Positions 1 through 7,565 of a stretch of DNA of 64,000 bases are shown in pieces. Both the position numbers and the translations under genes were made by a program. Every line of letters begins with the position of its first letter. Positions within the stretch are counted from its first letter, which is position 1. The stretch spans positions 372,001 through 436,000 of the forward strand of contig NZ_CP017702.1 of NCBI RefSeq assembly GCF_002706745.1, read 5' to 3'. This DNA comes from Companilactobacillus farciminis KCTC 3681 = DSM 20184 (GTDB lineage Bacteria > Bacillota > Bacilli > Lactobacillales > Lactobacillaceae). The notes under the pieces are model-generated. The model did no database searches, was not told the origin of the DNA, and saw nothing but the letters and a program-made list of their open reading frames with translations.

Positions 1-997
1 ATCTATATTGTTTGAAAGCTAATAAGTTAGCAAGTGAACCAACGACGGTTCCCAAACCACCAATATTCGTACCTAAGAAAATAGCATGAACATATTTGGA
101 GAATTTAGAAACTAAAATTGTGGTTGGAACATTACTAATAAATTGACTTGTTATGATCGATGTTAAGTATGTACTAGTTCTTGTTTGTAAAAATTGGTGT
201 AGATTATTAACAATTGCTGGTTCACGGTTGATATTACCAACGGCAATGAAGAAACACATGAATATCAATACAATTGAATAATCAACGGATGCTAGAATAC
301 GCGGATTGATGAATATTACTAAAAGTAAAGCCGCAATCAATGATCCCCACATTGGGATAACAGAAAAGATTCCCAAGAAGATTACTACTGTTACAGCGAC
401 AGTCAAAGATAAACTTGGAATGTTTAGTTCGACGGCTGGCAATTCAGTTAGTTCAATCGGATCTTGTGGAAAAAGGCGAGTGACTAGAAAAATTGCAATG
501 AAAGTAATGATCGTTATTGGAGTCGACATAATGAAGAATTGTTTAATGCCTAAATCAAAATGTGTCAACAGAAATAAGTTGTGAGTATTACCAAATGGTG
601 TAAACATACTTCCAAGATTAGCAGCCATTGCTATAATAATGACTGGAAAAATTGGGTTAACTTTTATATGCTTAGATAACTGGTAAAATAAAGGAACCAA
701 AGTTAGAATTGTAACATCGTTTGTTAAGAACATAGCTCCAAAAAAAGATAGAGAAGCTAACATAAATATCATCTGTCGCGTCGTTTTGGCTTTGTGTGTC
801 ATATACGCCGCGTAATATTTTAGAAAGTCCAAATAATCATAGATTTGGATTATAATCATCATAGATAGTAGTGATGCAAGTGTCTTCCAATTGATGTCCA
901 TCATCTGTGGTGGACTGATGAAGATAGATGTTAAAATCGCTGCTGCCCCAGCTATCCACAACACTCTATCTGAAAATACACGTTTTAATACGGCCAT
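1..997 (-). CDS. SLC13/ArsB-type anion permease (C-terminus off the window)
   Basis: A continuous reading frame runs from the ATG at 997 (AGGGG upstream on the minus strand) through the left edge of the window, so about 332 residues are visible and the C-terminus is missing. The protein is very hydrophobic, with at least eight membrane segments. It contains a loop with NDVTILTLVPL and a later GSMFTPFGNTHNLFLL stretch, resembling the helix-hairpin regions of the ion transporter superfamily (ArsB/NhaD/CitMHS/SLC13). It probably moves dicarboxylate, arsenite or another anion across the cytoplasmic membrane; the substrate cannot be read from the sequence. It is transcribed away from the next small genes. 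Confidence 0.75.
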   Translation of the reverse strand, partial: MAVLKRVFSDRVLWIAGAAAILTSIFISPPQMMDINWKTLASLLSMMIIIQIYDYLDFLKYYAAYMTHKAKTTRQMIFMLASLSFFGAMFLTNDVTILTLVPLFYQLSKHIKVNPIFPVIIIAMAANLGSMFTPFGNTHNLFLLTHFDLGIKQFFIMSTPITIITFIAIFLVTRLFPQDPIELTELPAVELNIPSLSLTVAVTVVIFLGIFSVIPMWGSLIAALLLVIFINPRILASVDYSIVLIFMCFFIAVGNINREPAIVNNLHQFLQTRTSTYLTSIITSQFISNVPTTILVSKFSKYVHAIFLGTNIGGLGTVVGSLANLLAFKQYR

Positions 998-1185
998 TTA
1001 CGTTTCCCCTACAAAAAAGAAGTACCTTATCTAGTATAAAGATAAAAGTACCGTTAAAAAAGATAATTATATAAAAAATACCAAATTAGTTTCAGATTGT
1101 TAGATTTTTGAAAATATTTTTATATAAAAAGCATTATGTATTATAACCTAACTATATTAAATATTAACATGAGGGAGAGGAATAA
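998..1185. other. Divergent intergenic region with an inverted repeat
   Basis: This spacer separates the permease start from a small membrane protein gene on the plus strand and must hold both promoters. TTATC at 1027-1031 and GATAA at 1041-1045 form a short inverted repeat just upstream of the permease, a possible operator. No RNA gene is evident. Confidence 0.35.
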
Positions 1186-1338
1186 ATGCAAATAATTTTA
1201 TCGATTTTAATGTTTATCATTGGAATTGCCATAATGACAATATCTTTCAAAGCAAAAAAGGAATCGGTATATTACCTGACTTTGTCGATTGGAGTTGCAA
1301 TTTTCTTTGCTGCAATTTTCGTTATCTTTCCAAAATAA
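1186..1338 (+). CDS. Small two-helix membrane protein (50 aa)
   Basis: The ATG at 1186 follows an excellent ribosome binding site (GAGGGAGAGG, 1171-1180). The 50-residue product begins MQIILSILMF, has two hydrophobic segments (about 3-20 and 31-48) separated by a basic loop KAKKES, and ends in FPK. It looks like a bona fide small membrane protein of a type common in lactobacilli. No function can be assigned. It lies 60 bp upstream of another small membrane protein gene on the same strand. Confidence 0.65.
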   Translation: MQIILSILMFIIGIAIMTISFKAKKESVYYLTLSIGVAIFFAAIFVIFPK

Positions 1339-1398
1339 TTAATGCCAAATAAAATGGAAATTGTTATAATCGACCTATCAAATAGGGGAGGGATTTCC

Positions 1399-1581
1399 AT
1401 GATTTTGAAACGCACATCTCTTTTGGTCCTCGTTTCAATGCTTGTTAGCGTGATTGAGATGACCGTTGATCCTGGATTCTTCTTTGGAAGGATTTCCTTA
1501 GCATTCTCAGGATTATTGATGCTTTTTTTAGCATTGCTATTTGTAAAGGACTTATGGCGATTTAGTTCTAAGACCAAATAA
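1399..1581 (+). CDS. Small two-helix membrane protein (60 aa)
   Basis: I place the start at the ATG at 1399 because GGGGAGGGA lies just upstream (from 1385). A longer frame to 1342 would cover that site with coding sequence. The 60-residue product starts MILKRTSLLVL, has two membrane segments (about 4-22 and 31-52) and a basic tail KDLWRFSSKTK. A terminator follows at once. The family is not recognised; pairing with the preceding 50-residue membrane protein suggests co-transcription. Confidence 0.65.
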   Translation: MILKRTSLLVLVSMLVSVIEMTVDPGFFFGRISLAFSGLLMLFLALLFVKDLWRFSSKTK

Positions 1582-1589
1582 TAAAACCG

Positions 1590-1636
1590 CAAAAATGGGA
1601 GAGGTTAGTCTATATGACCAACTTCTCCCATTTTTT
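1590..1636. terminator. Bidirectional rho-independent terminator
   Basis: An A-rich/T-rich hairpin (AAAATGGGAGAGGTT against AACTTCTCCCATTTTT) lies between two converging genes. The A-run and T-run on either side let it serve both strands. Confidence 0.85.
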
Positions 1637-1649
1637 ATCTAATTATTTA

Positions 1650-2588
1650 TTAATATTCACCGTCGGCAATTTTTTCTAGAGTTGTCTTAGAAGGAATGAA
1701 GAATAGATTACCAGTGATTGGAGTACTGAAATCAAGTAATCGATCACTCTTAGTAAACATATTCGTCAACATTCTATTAGTTACAGCAAAATCTTTGGAG
1801 TAACCGATGAAATAAGTCCCAGTGATATCTTTAGCAGGATCAGAGAAAGGCACGTTCATTCTAACAATCTTATGTTCAACGCCACCTTCTTCATCTTTTG
1901 AAGCCACGTTGTGTGCGTTAGGCAATTTTTCGTCATCAGCTAATTCACGATCAGAGAACTTGTGACGTCCGATAGCTTTTTCTTGGTCTTCAGTCTTGAG
2001 GCTCTTCCAGGCTTCCATGTTGTGAATATATTTTTGAGCAAAAGCATATGAACCATTGTTAAATTCAGGGTCATCGTCGATCAAAGTATAATCCATCGAT
2101 TCAACGCCGGCCGGATTTTCTGTACCATCGATGAAACCAATGATAGCTCGACCTTCGATGTATCTGAAACCATGAGTTTCGTCTTCTACTGAAGTGATAG
2201 GACGTAAAATGCCCATGAATTGATCCATTAATTCGTAGCAAACTGCCATTTTAGTAGCACGAACGTGGATAAAAATGTCACCAGGTGTTGAAACAGCAGT
2301 ATATTTTGGACCTTTTATTTCCTTAAAGTTCTCTAATTCTTTTGGCTTTGGAGCATTTGGGAAAAGATAATCCCAAGCATCTGATCCAAATCCCCAAGCA
2401 ATGTGAGCTTGAGCTTCAGGGTCACGAATTCTCATACTATTAATAATTGAATTGGACATATCAGAAAATTCTTCAATGGCATCCTTTTCGGTCTTCAAAT
2501 CTTTGCGATTAAGCATCAAGGTCGTGAAAATAACGGTCTCGCCGGCATCTTTGTACACATCTTGAGCTTTTTTTATATCAACTGTCAT
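1650..2588 (-). CDS. DyP-type heme peroxidase (YfeX-like)
   Basis: This is a dye-decolorising peroxidase, a heme enzyme that reduces hydrogen peroxide. The start at 2588 gives MTVDIKKAQD with GGAGG seven bases upstream; the longer frame to 2639 lacks a binding site. The 312 residues carry the family signature GFIDGTENP at 151-159 (Asp154 in the distal pocket). PNAHNVASKDEEGG gives the probable proximal heme ligand His226, followed by KIVRMNVPF with the conserved arginine. There is no signal peptide or Tat motif, so it is cytosolic. It is divergent from the choloylglycine hydrolase gene. A heme peroxidase in a group that generally does not make heme implies exogenous heme or use as a stress enzyme. 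Confidence 0.9.
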   Translation of the reverse strand: MTVDIKKAQDVYKDAGETVIFTTLMLNRKDLKTEKDAIEEFSDMSNSIINSMRIRDPEAQAHIAWGFGSDAWDYLFPNAPKPKELENFKEIKGPKYTAVSTPGDIFIHVRATKMAVCYELMDQFMGILRPITSVEDETHGFRYIEGRAIIGFIDGTENPAGVESMDYTLIDDDPEFNNGSYAFAQKYIHNMEAWKSLKTEDQEKAIGRHKFSDRELADDEKLPNAHNVASKDEEGGVEHKIVRMNVPFSDPAKDITGTYFIGYSKDFAVTNRMLTNMFTKSDRLLDFSTPITGNLFFIPSKTTLEKIADGEY

Positions 2589-2754
2589 GAACCTACCTCC
2601 GGAATATTTGTTTATACACACATACTTTATCATATCCATTTAAAAAGAGTTATATTTAAAATCTGCAAAATAAAATTCTTGATAATGTTCTTAATTAAGA
2701 GAATAATTAATTTAATAATGAATTTTGATAATTCCCGAAAGGAAGTACAGATAT

Positions 2755-3744
2755 ATGTGTACAAGTCTTAGCTTAGGGGCTTTAGATGGCTCAAAATTTT
2801 TAGCTAGAACAATGGATTTTGCCTTTGAATTGAACGGCAGACCGACATTTTTACCTCAAGAATATAAATGGATTTCTTCTTATGATAAGAAAACTTATAC
2901 AACAGATTACGCCATCATGGGAACTGGTGCTAAATACGGCAATAATTACATGGTAGCTGATGGCTTCAACGAATATGGCCTATCAGCAGCCGAATTGTAT
3001 TTTGCCAATGCCGCTAAATACGACACAGAACCAACTGACGGAGCAATCAACTTAGTTGCTGAAGAGTTTATCCTTTGGGCTTTAGGTAACAACAAGTCAA
3101 TTGAAGATTTGAAAGAAAATATCAAACAAGTTCACTTGATCGAATCAAATGCTGGAGTAATGGGTCAAAACCAACCATTGCACTTCATTTTCAGTGATGC
3201 AACTGGCGCAACTTACGTCTTGGAACCACAAGGCAACGGTTTGGTACTACAAGAAGATAAAGTTGGCGTAATGACTAACACCCCTGATTACAACTGGCAC
3301 AAGACTAACTTGGCTAATTATCTAGGTGCACAAACAACTAACTTTGGCGCTAAGAAGTTCGGTGATGAAGAAGTTATTCCTTTGGGTCAAAATGGTACGT
3401 TCAGACTACCTGGTGGTTACACTGCCGTTGACCGTTTTGTGAGAACTGCCTTTATCCGCAATTCAACTGAAACACCTAAAGATAACAAGCAAGCTGTTAA
3501 CACAATTTTGCATATGCTTGATAGTGTAACGATTCCTCGTGGCGTTAATATCAAGGAAAATGGCGAAGCTAGTTATACTCAATATCAAACAGTTTTAGAT
3601 TTGACTAACAAGATCATGTACTTTGTTCCTTATGGCAATCGTAAAGTTTATGCTACTAAATTGACTGACGATTTGATTAAGAATCAAAAAGAACCAAAAG
3701 AGTTTGAAGTATCGCTTGATCAAGAATTTGAAGCATTGAACTAA
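2755..3744 (+). CDS. Choloylglycine hydrolase family protein (penicillin V acylase / bile salt hydrolase)
   Basis: This N-terminal nucleophile amidase hydrolyses linear amides such as penicillin V, conjugated bile salts or N-acyl homoserine lactones. The start is fixed at 2755 because the initiator Met is removed to expose Cys2. GAAAGGAAG lies 9 bases upstream, and the longer frame from 2725 would bury the nucleophile. Visible catalytic residues are Cys2, Arg18, Asp21, Asn175 (MTNTPDY) and Arg227/230. A tyrosine at 82 in SAAELYFANA, where bile salt hydrolases tend to have Asn, leans towards penicillin acylase-like specificity; this is an inference. Length 329 aa is normal. There is no signal peptide, and the gene is monocistronic before a strong terminator. 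Confidence 0.88.
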   Translation: MCTSLSLGALDGSKFLARTMDFAFELNGRPTFLPQEYKWISSYDKKTYTTDYAIMGTGAKYGNNYMVADGFNEYGLSAAELYFANAAKYDTEPTDGAINLVAEEFILWALGNNKSIEDLKENIKQVHLIESNAGVMGQNQPLHFIFSDATGATYVLEPQGNGLVLQEDKVGVMTNTPDYNWHKTNLANYLGAQTTNFGAKKFGDEEVIPLGQNGTFRLPGGYTAVDRFVRTAFIRNSTETPKDNKQAVNTILHMLDSVTIPRGVNIKENGEASYTQYQTVLDLTNKIMYFVPYGNRKVYATKLTDDLIKNQKEPKEFEVSLDQEFEALN

Positions 3745-3803
3745 AAAACATCTATTCAGATAATGGTAGCCATTAATTGACTATATCTGAATAGATGTTT
3801 TTT
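3744..3803. terminator. Bidirectional terminator
   Basis: A long stem (AAACATCTATTCAGATA against TATCTGAATAGATGTTT) is flanked by A and T runs and separates convergent genes. Confidence 0.88.
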
Positions 3804-4393
3804 TATTCCTTAAAAGGATTATTTTTTAAAGTTGAAGTGTAAAAATTAATTTCATTTACAGCTTCATTCAATCTTTTAGCAAAGTGGTCGCTGTTTTTAG
3901 CGTCTAATAAAGTTCCATCTTCAGCAAAATTGTCGTCAGCATTCCACAATAAGACCGGTGTTGGCAAAACAATCATTTTTAGCATTTGAAGTATTGGCAC
4001 GATTGATTGAGCAGCCAAGATACCACCGTCGCTGAAGTGTGAATAAGCAATCGTCAAAACAGGCTTGCGGTTAACTTCTGGTCCCACTAAATCGAGGGCA
4101 TTTTTCAAAGCTCCAGTGATAGCGTGGTCGTATTCTGGTGTCAAAATCAAATAGCCATCTTGTTGATTCAATTGTTCCAACCAACTGCTTTCGACACCAT
4201 TTAAATCGTGAATGTGGTCTTCCAAAGGAGTTTCCTCGTGATCATAGAGTGGCAAAGGATAGTCACTAAGTTTGATCCAATTGTATTCAACATCAGCGTT
4301 GCTTTGCACCGTCTTTTGTAAATATTTAAAAATCTTACCACCAAGCGAATTGTGGCGTGTCGTTCCTAAAATGATTCCAATTTTTATTCCCAT
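3803..4393 (-). CDS. NADPH-dependent FMN reductase (flavodoxin-like fold)
   Basis: The start is the ATG at 4393 with GAGGT nine bases upstream. A longer frame would add about 46 residues reading through the promoter and the neighbouring repeat. The 196-residue product begins MGIKIGIILGTTRHNSLGGK, the phosphate-binding loop of NAD(P)H-FMN reductases. It also has LTPEYDHAITGALKNALD, the conserved PEY/P-ALKNALD motif contacting the isoalloxazine ring. It is probably a cytosolic flavin or quinone/azo reductase for redox stress. The upstream region is invaded by a structured repeat and an IS element, which may have altered its promoter. Confidence 0.88.
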   Translation of the reverse strand: MGIKIGIILGTTRHNSLGGKIFKYLQKTVQSNADVEYNWIKLSDYPLPLYDHEETPLEDHIHDLNGVESSWLEQLNQQDGYLILTPEYDHAITGALKNALDLVGPEVNRKPVLTIAYSHFSDGGILAAQSIVPILQMLKMIVLPTPVLLWNADDNFAEDGTLLDAKNSDHFAKRLNEAVNEINFYTSTLKNNPFKE

Positions 4394-4581
4394 AATATAT
4401 ACCTCGTATATATTAATGCTATATCCAAATGTGAAGACAATGCAAATGATTAATCCAAGTATGGCTTTAGTAAATGTGAATTGGTGGTAAACTGCCGTCG
4501 TCCGTTCGGCTTTGTGGACGCTGGAATGCACTCTGCCTTGTCAAGTTGACATTTCAATAGAGTTAAAATTATAAAACATAT

Positions 4582-5475
4582 TTAAATGGCTTTATTCCGG
4601 TATTCCGCTGGAGTAAAGCCATTTATTTTGTCTGATCTATCTTGATTGTTAAAGTAATCTATTCCTTCTTTAACTAGATTCTTCAACTCTTCCAGCGTAG
4701 CTGGTGTAGGATGAAGATCCATCCAACGTAATTTAAAATCGTTCCACCAGCGTTCCATTGGTGAATTATCATAAGGAGTCCCTGGTCTGGACATACTTCT
4801 AGAAACTTTATGTTGTGCTAGTAATTTATTAAAACTGTTAGCTACATAAGCTGACCCTCGGTCCGTATGGACCATAGGGTGCACGTCTCCTTCATTTTTA
4901 AATACTTCTTCAAACATGGTCATTTCAGCTTCTGCCGTCTCAGTGGGTGTTATTATGTATCCCAATAGAAAACGTCCATAAAGATCCAATATTCCACTTA
5001 GTCGTACTTTGTATCTTTTATTTGGTCCATATTCTATTTGTGTTGAATCTGTTAGCCAAACTTCATTTGGCTTAGTAACTTTAAAATTTTGATCTAAGAT
5101 ATTATCTTGAATATATTTTTCTTCTTTTTCTTTTCTATTTATCTTTTTCTTCCGTACTTTACAAACAAGATTCAATTCATTCATTACTCTTCTTACTCGT
5201 TTTAATGATAATTTAAATCCTAGTTTATTTTCGTGTATAAGATGAGTAAGTATTTTACCTGCTCCAACACTTCCATTGTGTTCTTCATATATTCTCTTAA
5301 CATGTTTTTTTAGAGTTCTGTCTTGTTTTTCCCAGACAGTTTCTTTACGATTAATGCTTTTGTGATAGGCTTGTCGACTGACACCTATGTACTCTAATAG
5401 GATAGTTTCCCATCCATGATGGCTTTGACATACTTCCTTTATCGCTTGGTAAGCATGCCTATGCTGTTTGTTCAC
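4582..5475 (-). CDS. IS3-family transposase OrfB (DDE integrase domain)
   Basis: This 297-residue protein has the N-terminal HTH_21 region (about 50-105) and an rve integrase core from about 130. The catalytic triad is visible as LTDSTQIEYG (first Asp), HTDRGSAYVA (second Asp) and NSPMERWWNDFK (Glu). It opens at a GTG at 5475 overlapping the orfA stop as GTGA, with GGGGAG just upstream. It can therefore be made by reinitiation, or as an OrfAB fusion by -1 slippage within orfA. Confidence 0.92.
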   Translation of the reverse strand: MNKQHRHAYQAIKEVCQSHHGWETILLEYIGVSRQAYHKSINRKETVWEKQDRTLKKHVKRIYEEHNGSVGAGKILTHLIHENKLGFKLSLKRVRRVMNELNLVCKVRKKKINRKEKEEKYIQDNILDQNFKVTKPNEVWLTDSTQIEYGPNKRYKVRLSGILDLYGRFLLGYIITPTETAEAEMTMFEEVFKNEGDVHPMVHTDRGSAYVANSFNKLLAQHKVSRSMSRPGTPYDNSPMERWWNDFKLRWMDLHPTPATLEELKNLVKEGIDYFNNQDRSDKINGFTPAEYRNKAI

Positions 5476-6152
5476 TCCCCACGCTGGATTTCTTCGAATT
5501 TTTTTTCAAAAGCCTCTATAGCGTTACGTTTATTTAATTCAGCCTTTAATTGTCTATTTTCTAGTTTTAATTTATCAACTTCTGTTAAACTCTTTTCTTT
5601 GACGTAACCTCTGCGTCCTCGCTTATCAGCGAGGGCAGAGTATCCTTGTTTCTTCACGATTAATACCCAATTGCGTACTTGTTGATAGGAAACTTGAAAA
5701 TGTTCCGAAGCTTCAGAGTATGAATGTTTTTGAAGAGTTACGTATTCAACTACTTCAATTCTTTCTTCAAGAGTGGTTTTCTTCGACATTGTAACGACCT
5801 TCTTTCTAACAGGCGTAGCCTTGATTAGATTCTTGTCATTATTATACTGTATTATCCAATATCTCAATTGTTTAGAAGAACGTAGTTTAAACTTTATAGA
5901 TACTTCTTTAAGAGTCCCTTCGCCATTAAGATAAGCACTGACAGCTTGAATCTTAGTCTCATAACTATATTTCTTGGGAACTTGAGGGATTAATCCCTTT
6001 TCACCGTATGCTTGAAATAAGGTAAGCCAACCTCTAGCAGTAATAGGATTAACTCCGATTGATCTGCAATATTCTGTAAATATTATTTCTGACTTTACTT
6101 TCAAATAGTCTTTAATTATTTTTATCTTGAACTCTGATTCGTACTTCTTCAT
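5472..6152 (-). CDS. IS3-family OrfA (helix-turn-helix DNA-binding protein)
   Basis: The start is the ATG at 6152 (MKKYESEFK) with AAGGGA upstream, giving 226 residues. The protein has two or three helix-turn-helix blocks: residues 1-50, 55-95 with STLKEVSIKF-like spacing, and 125-170 SYSEASEHFQVSYQQVRNWV. A C-terminal leucine-zipper-like coiled coil (VDKLKLENRQLKAELNKRNA) follows. It is longer than the usual 100-170 residue OrfA, as in IS150-like elements with duplicated HTH regions. A run of eight A on the coding strand (5499-5506) near the 3' end is a candidate -1 frameshift site; the orfB frame is open from there. Confidence 0.88.
   Translation of the reverse strand: MKKYESEFKIKIIKDYLKVKSEIIFTEYCRSIGVNPITARGWLTLFQAYGEKGLIPQVPKKYSYETKIQAVSAYLNGEGTLKEVSIKFKLRSSKQLRYWIIQYNNDKNLIKATPVRKKVVTMSKKTTLEERIEVVEYVTLQKHSYSEASEHFQVSYQQVRNWVLIVKKQGYSALADKRGRRGYVKEKSLTEVDKLKLENRQLKAELNKRNAIEAFEKKFEEIQRGE
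5499..5506 (-). promoter_or_regulatory. Candidate programmed -1 frameshift slippery run (A8)
   Basis: On the minus strand the coding sequence reads GAA AAA AAA TTC in orfA. A -1 slip here enters the orfB frame and meets no stop before the orfB start, so it would give an OrfAB fusion transposase, as known for IS3 elements. Confidence 0.6.
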
Positions 6153-6407
6153 AAAAAAATCCCTTCTGATTTTCATCTGAAATTATTCCATTTCATATGT
6201 CAACCACAAAGGGAGTATAGCAGAACGTACTGGGCACAACTTGAAGCTAATTCCAGAACCGGGAATCATCTCCAAGATTGGCCTTTCACGTAAGCGATAA
6301 ATCGCAAAGTGAAATCTCAGTACTGAGCATCCACAAAGCTGTCACTACCGACTAGATAACGTCTTTTATTATTTATTTCAAGTAATTAGAGAATCAAAAA
6401 TAGAACC

Positions 6408-6582
6408 ACTATCTAGTCCAGAATAGCGAAGAAAATTGGCTCAGATGTGAAATTATTCTTAGCAATTTATTGCTTAGAATAAGACCGAGCTTGAAGACTT
6501 TGCCCGATTTTGGGTTTAGCAAAGGCTCCAAGTCGTGTCCACATCGTTCCAGCCAAATTTTCTTTGCTATGGAGGACGGAAT
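6408..6582 (-). repeat. Structured repeat unit A2 (inverted relative to A1)
   Basis: Read on the minus strand it begins ATTCCGTCCTCC and ends GGACTAGATAG. P1 pairs CATAGCAAAGAAAATTTGGCT with AGCCAATTTTCTTCGCTAT. P2 pairs GATGTG with CACATC. P3 is CGACTTGGAGCCTTTGC against GCAAAGTCTTCAAGCTCG. P4 is TTATTCTAAGCAAT against ATTGCTAAGAATAA. The end tetrads GTCC/GGAC pair. A short A/T-rich spacer (6359-6407) separates it from A1. A 62-codon reading frame across it is a by-product of the repeat. Confidence 0.88.
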
Positions 6583-6734
6583 GCTTATACTAATCAAGAT
6601 TCATAAGTAATATAAATTAAGGACCAATATTTTTTTGGTATGTAAGTTCAATACGTTATAAGATATACTTAACAAGAAAAATAATCACCATGTTTGTAAT
6701 TGGTGCGACCCAATTTATGGAATGAGGAAAAGTT
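6583..6734 (+). promoter_or_regulatory. gntR upstream region with candidate operator half
   Basis: The spacer between repeat unit A2 and the GntR gene contains AATTGGTGCG at 6698-6707. The same 10-mer occurs in inverted orientation at 7483-7492, just upstream of the phosphoketolase promoter. That suggests a binding site for the adjacent regulator and autoregulation. Confidence 0.45.
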
Positions 6735-7463
6735 ATGGCTGATTTAGTTTATCAAAAAATTATTACATCTTTAAAAAAGGCAATTGATGCAGGTGAATTC
6801 TCAGATATGCGTTTACCTGACGAAAGATCTTTAGCTGAAAGTTACAAAGTAAGTCGAAGTTCAATTAAACGTGCTTTAGGATTGATGGCCGATCAAGGAA
6901 TCATCTTTAAAAAACGTGGTTCGGGAACTTTTGTCAATCCTTTGTATTTGAAACAAGGTTCATCGTTTAACTATAGTGGTAAAAACCTTGGTATCACTGA
7001 TAGTTTCAACGCTAATGGGCAAAAACCGGGCGTGAAAGTTTTGCAATTTGACGTGGTTCATCCGGATAAAGATTTGCAAGATAATTTATTTTTGAAGCCT
7101 AGTGAATTCGTCTATGCTTTCAAACGTTTGCGCTCATTAGATGATGTGCCGTTCATGATTGAAACGGGATATATTCCTATCAAGTTGGCCCCAGAATTGT
7201 CAGAGCAAATTGCTTCGGAATCTATCTTTAATTATGTAGAATCTGAATTAGGCAAAGAAGTTAACAAGACTTATTTGAATATTTCGGCTGAACCCTCAGA
7301 TGCTGAAGGTAAGGAATTGTTGAATTTGGCTGATAATGAACCCGTTGGCTTGATGGAAGGAATTTTCTTCTTGGACGATGGAACTCCCTTTGAATTCTCA
7401 ACAATGAAACTACATTATAAATATTTCAAATACGATTCTTTCGTTGATTTAGCCAATAAGTAA
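6735..7463 (+). CDS. GntR/HutC-family transcriptional regulator (probable phosphoketolase regulator)
   Basis: This 242-residue regulator has an N-terminal winged helix (about 1-70; DERSLAESYKVSRSSIKRALGLMADQGII is the recognition region, then KKRGSGTFV). The C-terminal UTRA ligand-binding domain spans about 85-235. A GAGGAAA site precedes the ATG. It lies 102 bp upstream of, and co-directional with, the phosphoketolase gene. UTRA domains typically bind sugar phosphates, so a pentose or hexose phosphate intermediate is a plausible effector; this is inferred. Shared inverted motifs upstream of both genes support local control. Confidence 0.87.
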   Translation: MADLVYQKIITSLKKAIDAGEFSDMRLPDERSLAESYKVSRSSIKRALGLMADQGIIFKKRGSGTFVNPLYLKQGSSFNYSGKNLGITDSFNANGQKPGVKVLQFDVVHPDKDLQDNLFLKPSEFVYAFKRLRSLDDVPFMIETGYIPIKLAPELSEQIASESIFNYVESELGKEVNKTYLNISAEPSDAEGKELLNLADNEPVGLMEGIFFLDDGTPFEFSTMKLHYKYFKYDSFVDLANK

Positions 7464-7482
7464 GAGTTTACAAATATTGGAA

Positions 7483-7492
7483 CGCACCAATT
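7483..7492 (-). promoter_or_regulatory. Candidate GntR operator upstream of phosphoketolase
   Basis: CGCACCAATT is the reverse complement of the motif at 6698-6707 ahead of the regulator gene. It lies 10 bp upstream of the -35 box, inside a wider imperfect palindrome GGAACGCACCAATTTCC. Confidence 0.45.
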
Positions 7493-7502
7493 TCCAAAAT
7501 GG

Positions 7503-7531
7503 TTGACTTTTATTATAGTTCTCGCTATCAT
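7503..7531 (+). promoter_or_regulatory. Promoter of phosphoketolase
   Basis: TTGACT at 7503-7508 and TATCAT at 7526-7531 are separated by 17 bp. Transcription would start about 25 bp before the coding sequence. Confidence 0.7.
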
Positions 7532-7565
7532 TACAATTGTAAATATATAAGGAGTGTGTGCTGGA

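Larger units (their letters stand above)
4527..6222 (-). mobile_element. IS3-family (IS150-like) insertion sequence, 1696 bp, with 3-bp target duplication
   Basis: The element starts TGCACTCTGCC at 4527 and ends in GAGTATAGCA at 6222. Its terminal inverted repeats share TGC, ACTC, CCTT and GTTGACAT blocks, and the ends are TG...CA as in IS3 elements. GAA at 4524-4526 and GAA at 6223-6225 form the target duplication. It contains overlapping orfA and orfB with intact catalytic residues and no stop or frame damage, so it may be active. It sits inside a structured repeat unit, in the upstream region of the FMN reductase gene. Confidence 0.88.
4494..6358 (+). repeat. Structured repeat unit A1, interrupted by an IS3 element
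   Basis: The unit begins GCCGTCGTCCG at 4494 and ends CCGACTAGATA near 6358; only 4494-4526 and 6223-6358 belong to it, the rest is the IS. Helix P1 pairs GGCTTTGTGGACGCT (left) with AGCATCCACAAAGCT (right). P2 pairs GTACTG (6227-6232) with CAGTAC (6318-6323). The terminal GTCG/CGAC pair is present. Hairpins P3 and P4 (AGCGATAAATCGC) lie between. Removing the IS and one copy of the GAA duplication restores the family string GCTGGAAC followed directly by P2. Confidence 0.85.

Noticed and set aside
1342..1398. Longer N-terminus for the 60-aa membrane protein
   Set aside because: The extension would translate through the purine-rich ribosome binding site and has none of its own.
2725..2754. Upstream start for the choloylglycine hydrolase
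   Set aside because: It would place ten residues before the catalytic Cys2, which must follow the removed initiator Met in this family.
6409..6597. Similar 60-70 codon reading frames at 6409-6597, 13056-13274, 25346-25594 and 51604-51810
   Set aside because: They translate the structured repeat units (shared IAKKIWLE and GHDLEPLL strings), have no consistent ribosome binding site, and appear in every copy of the repeat. They are by-products of the repeat, not a protein family.
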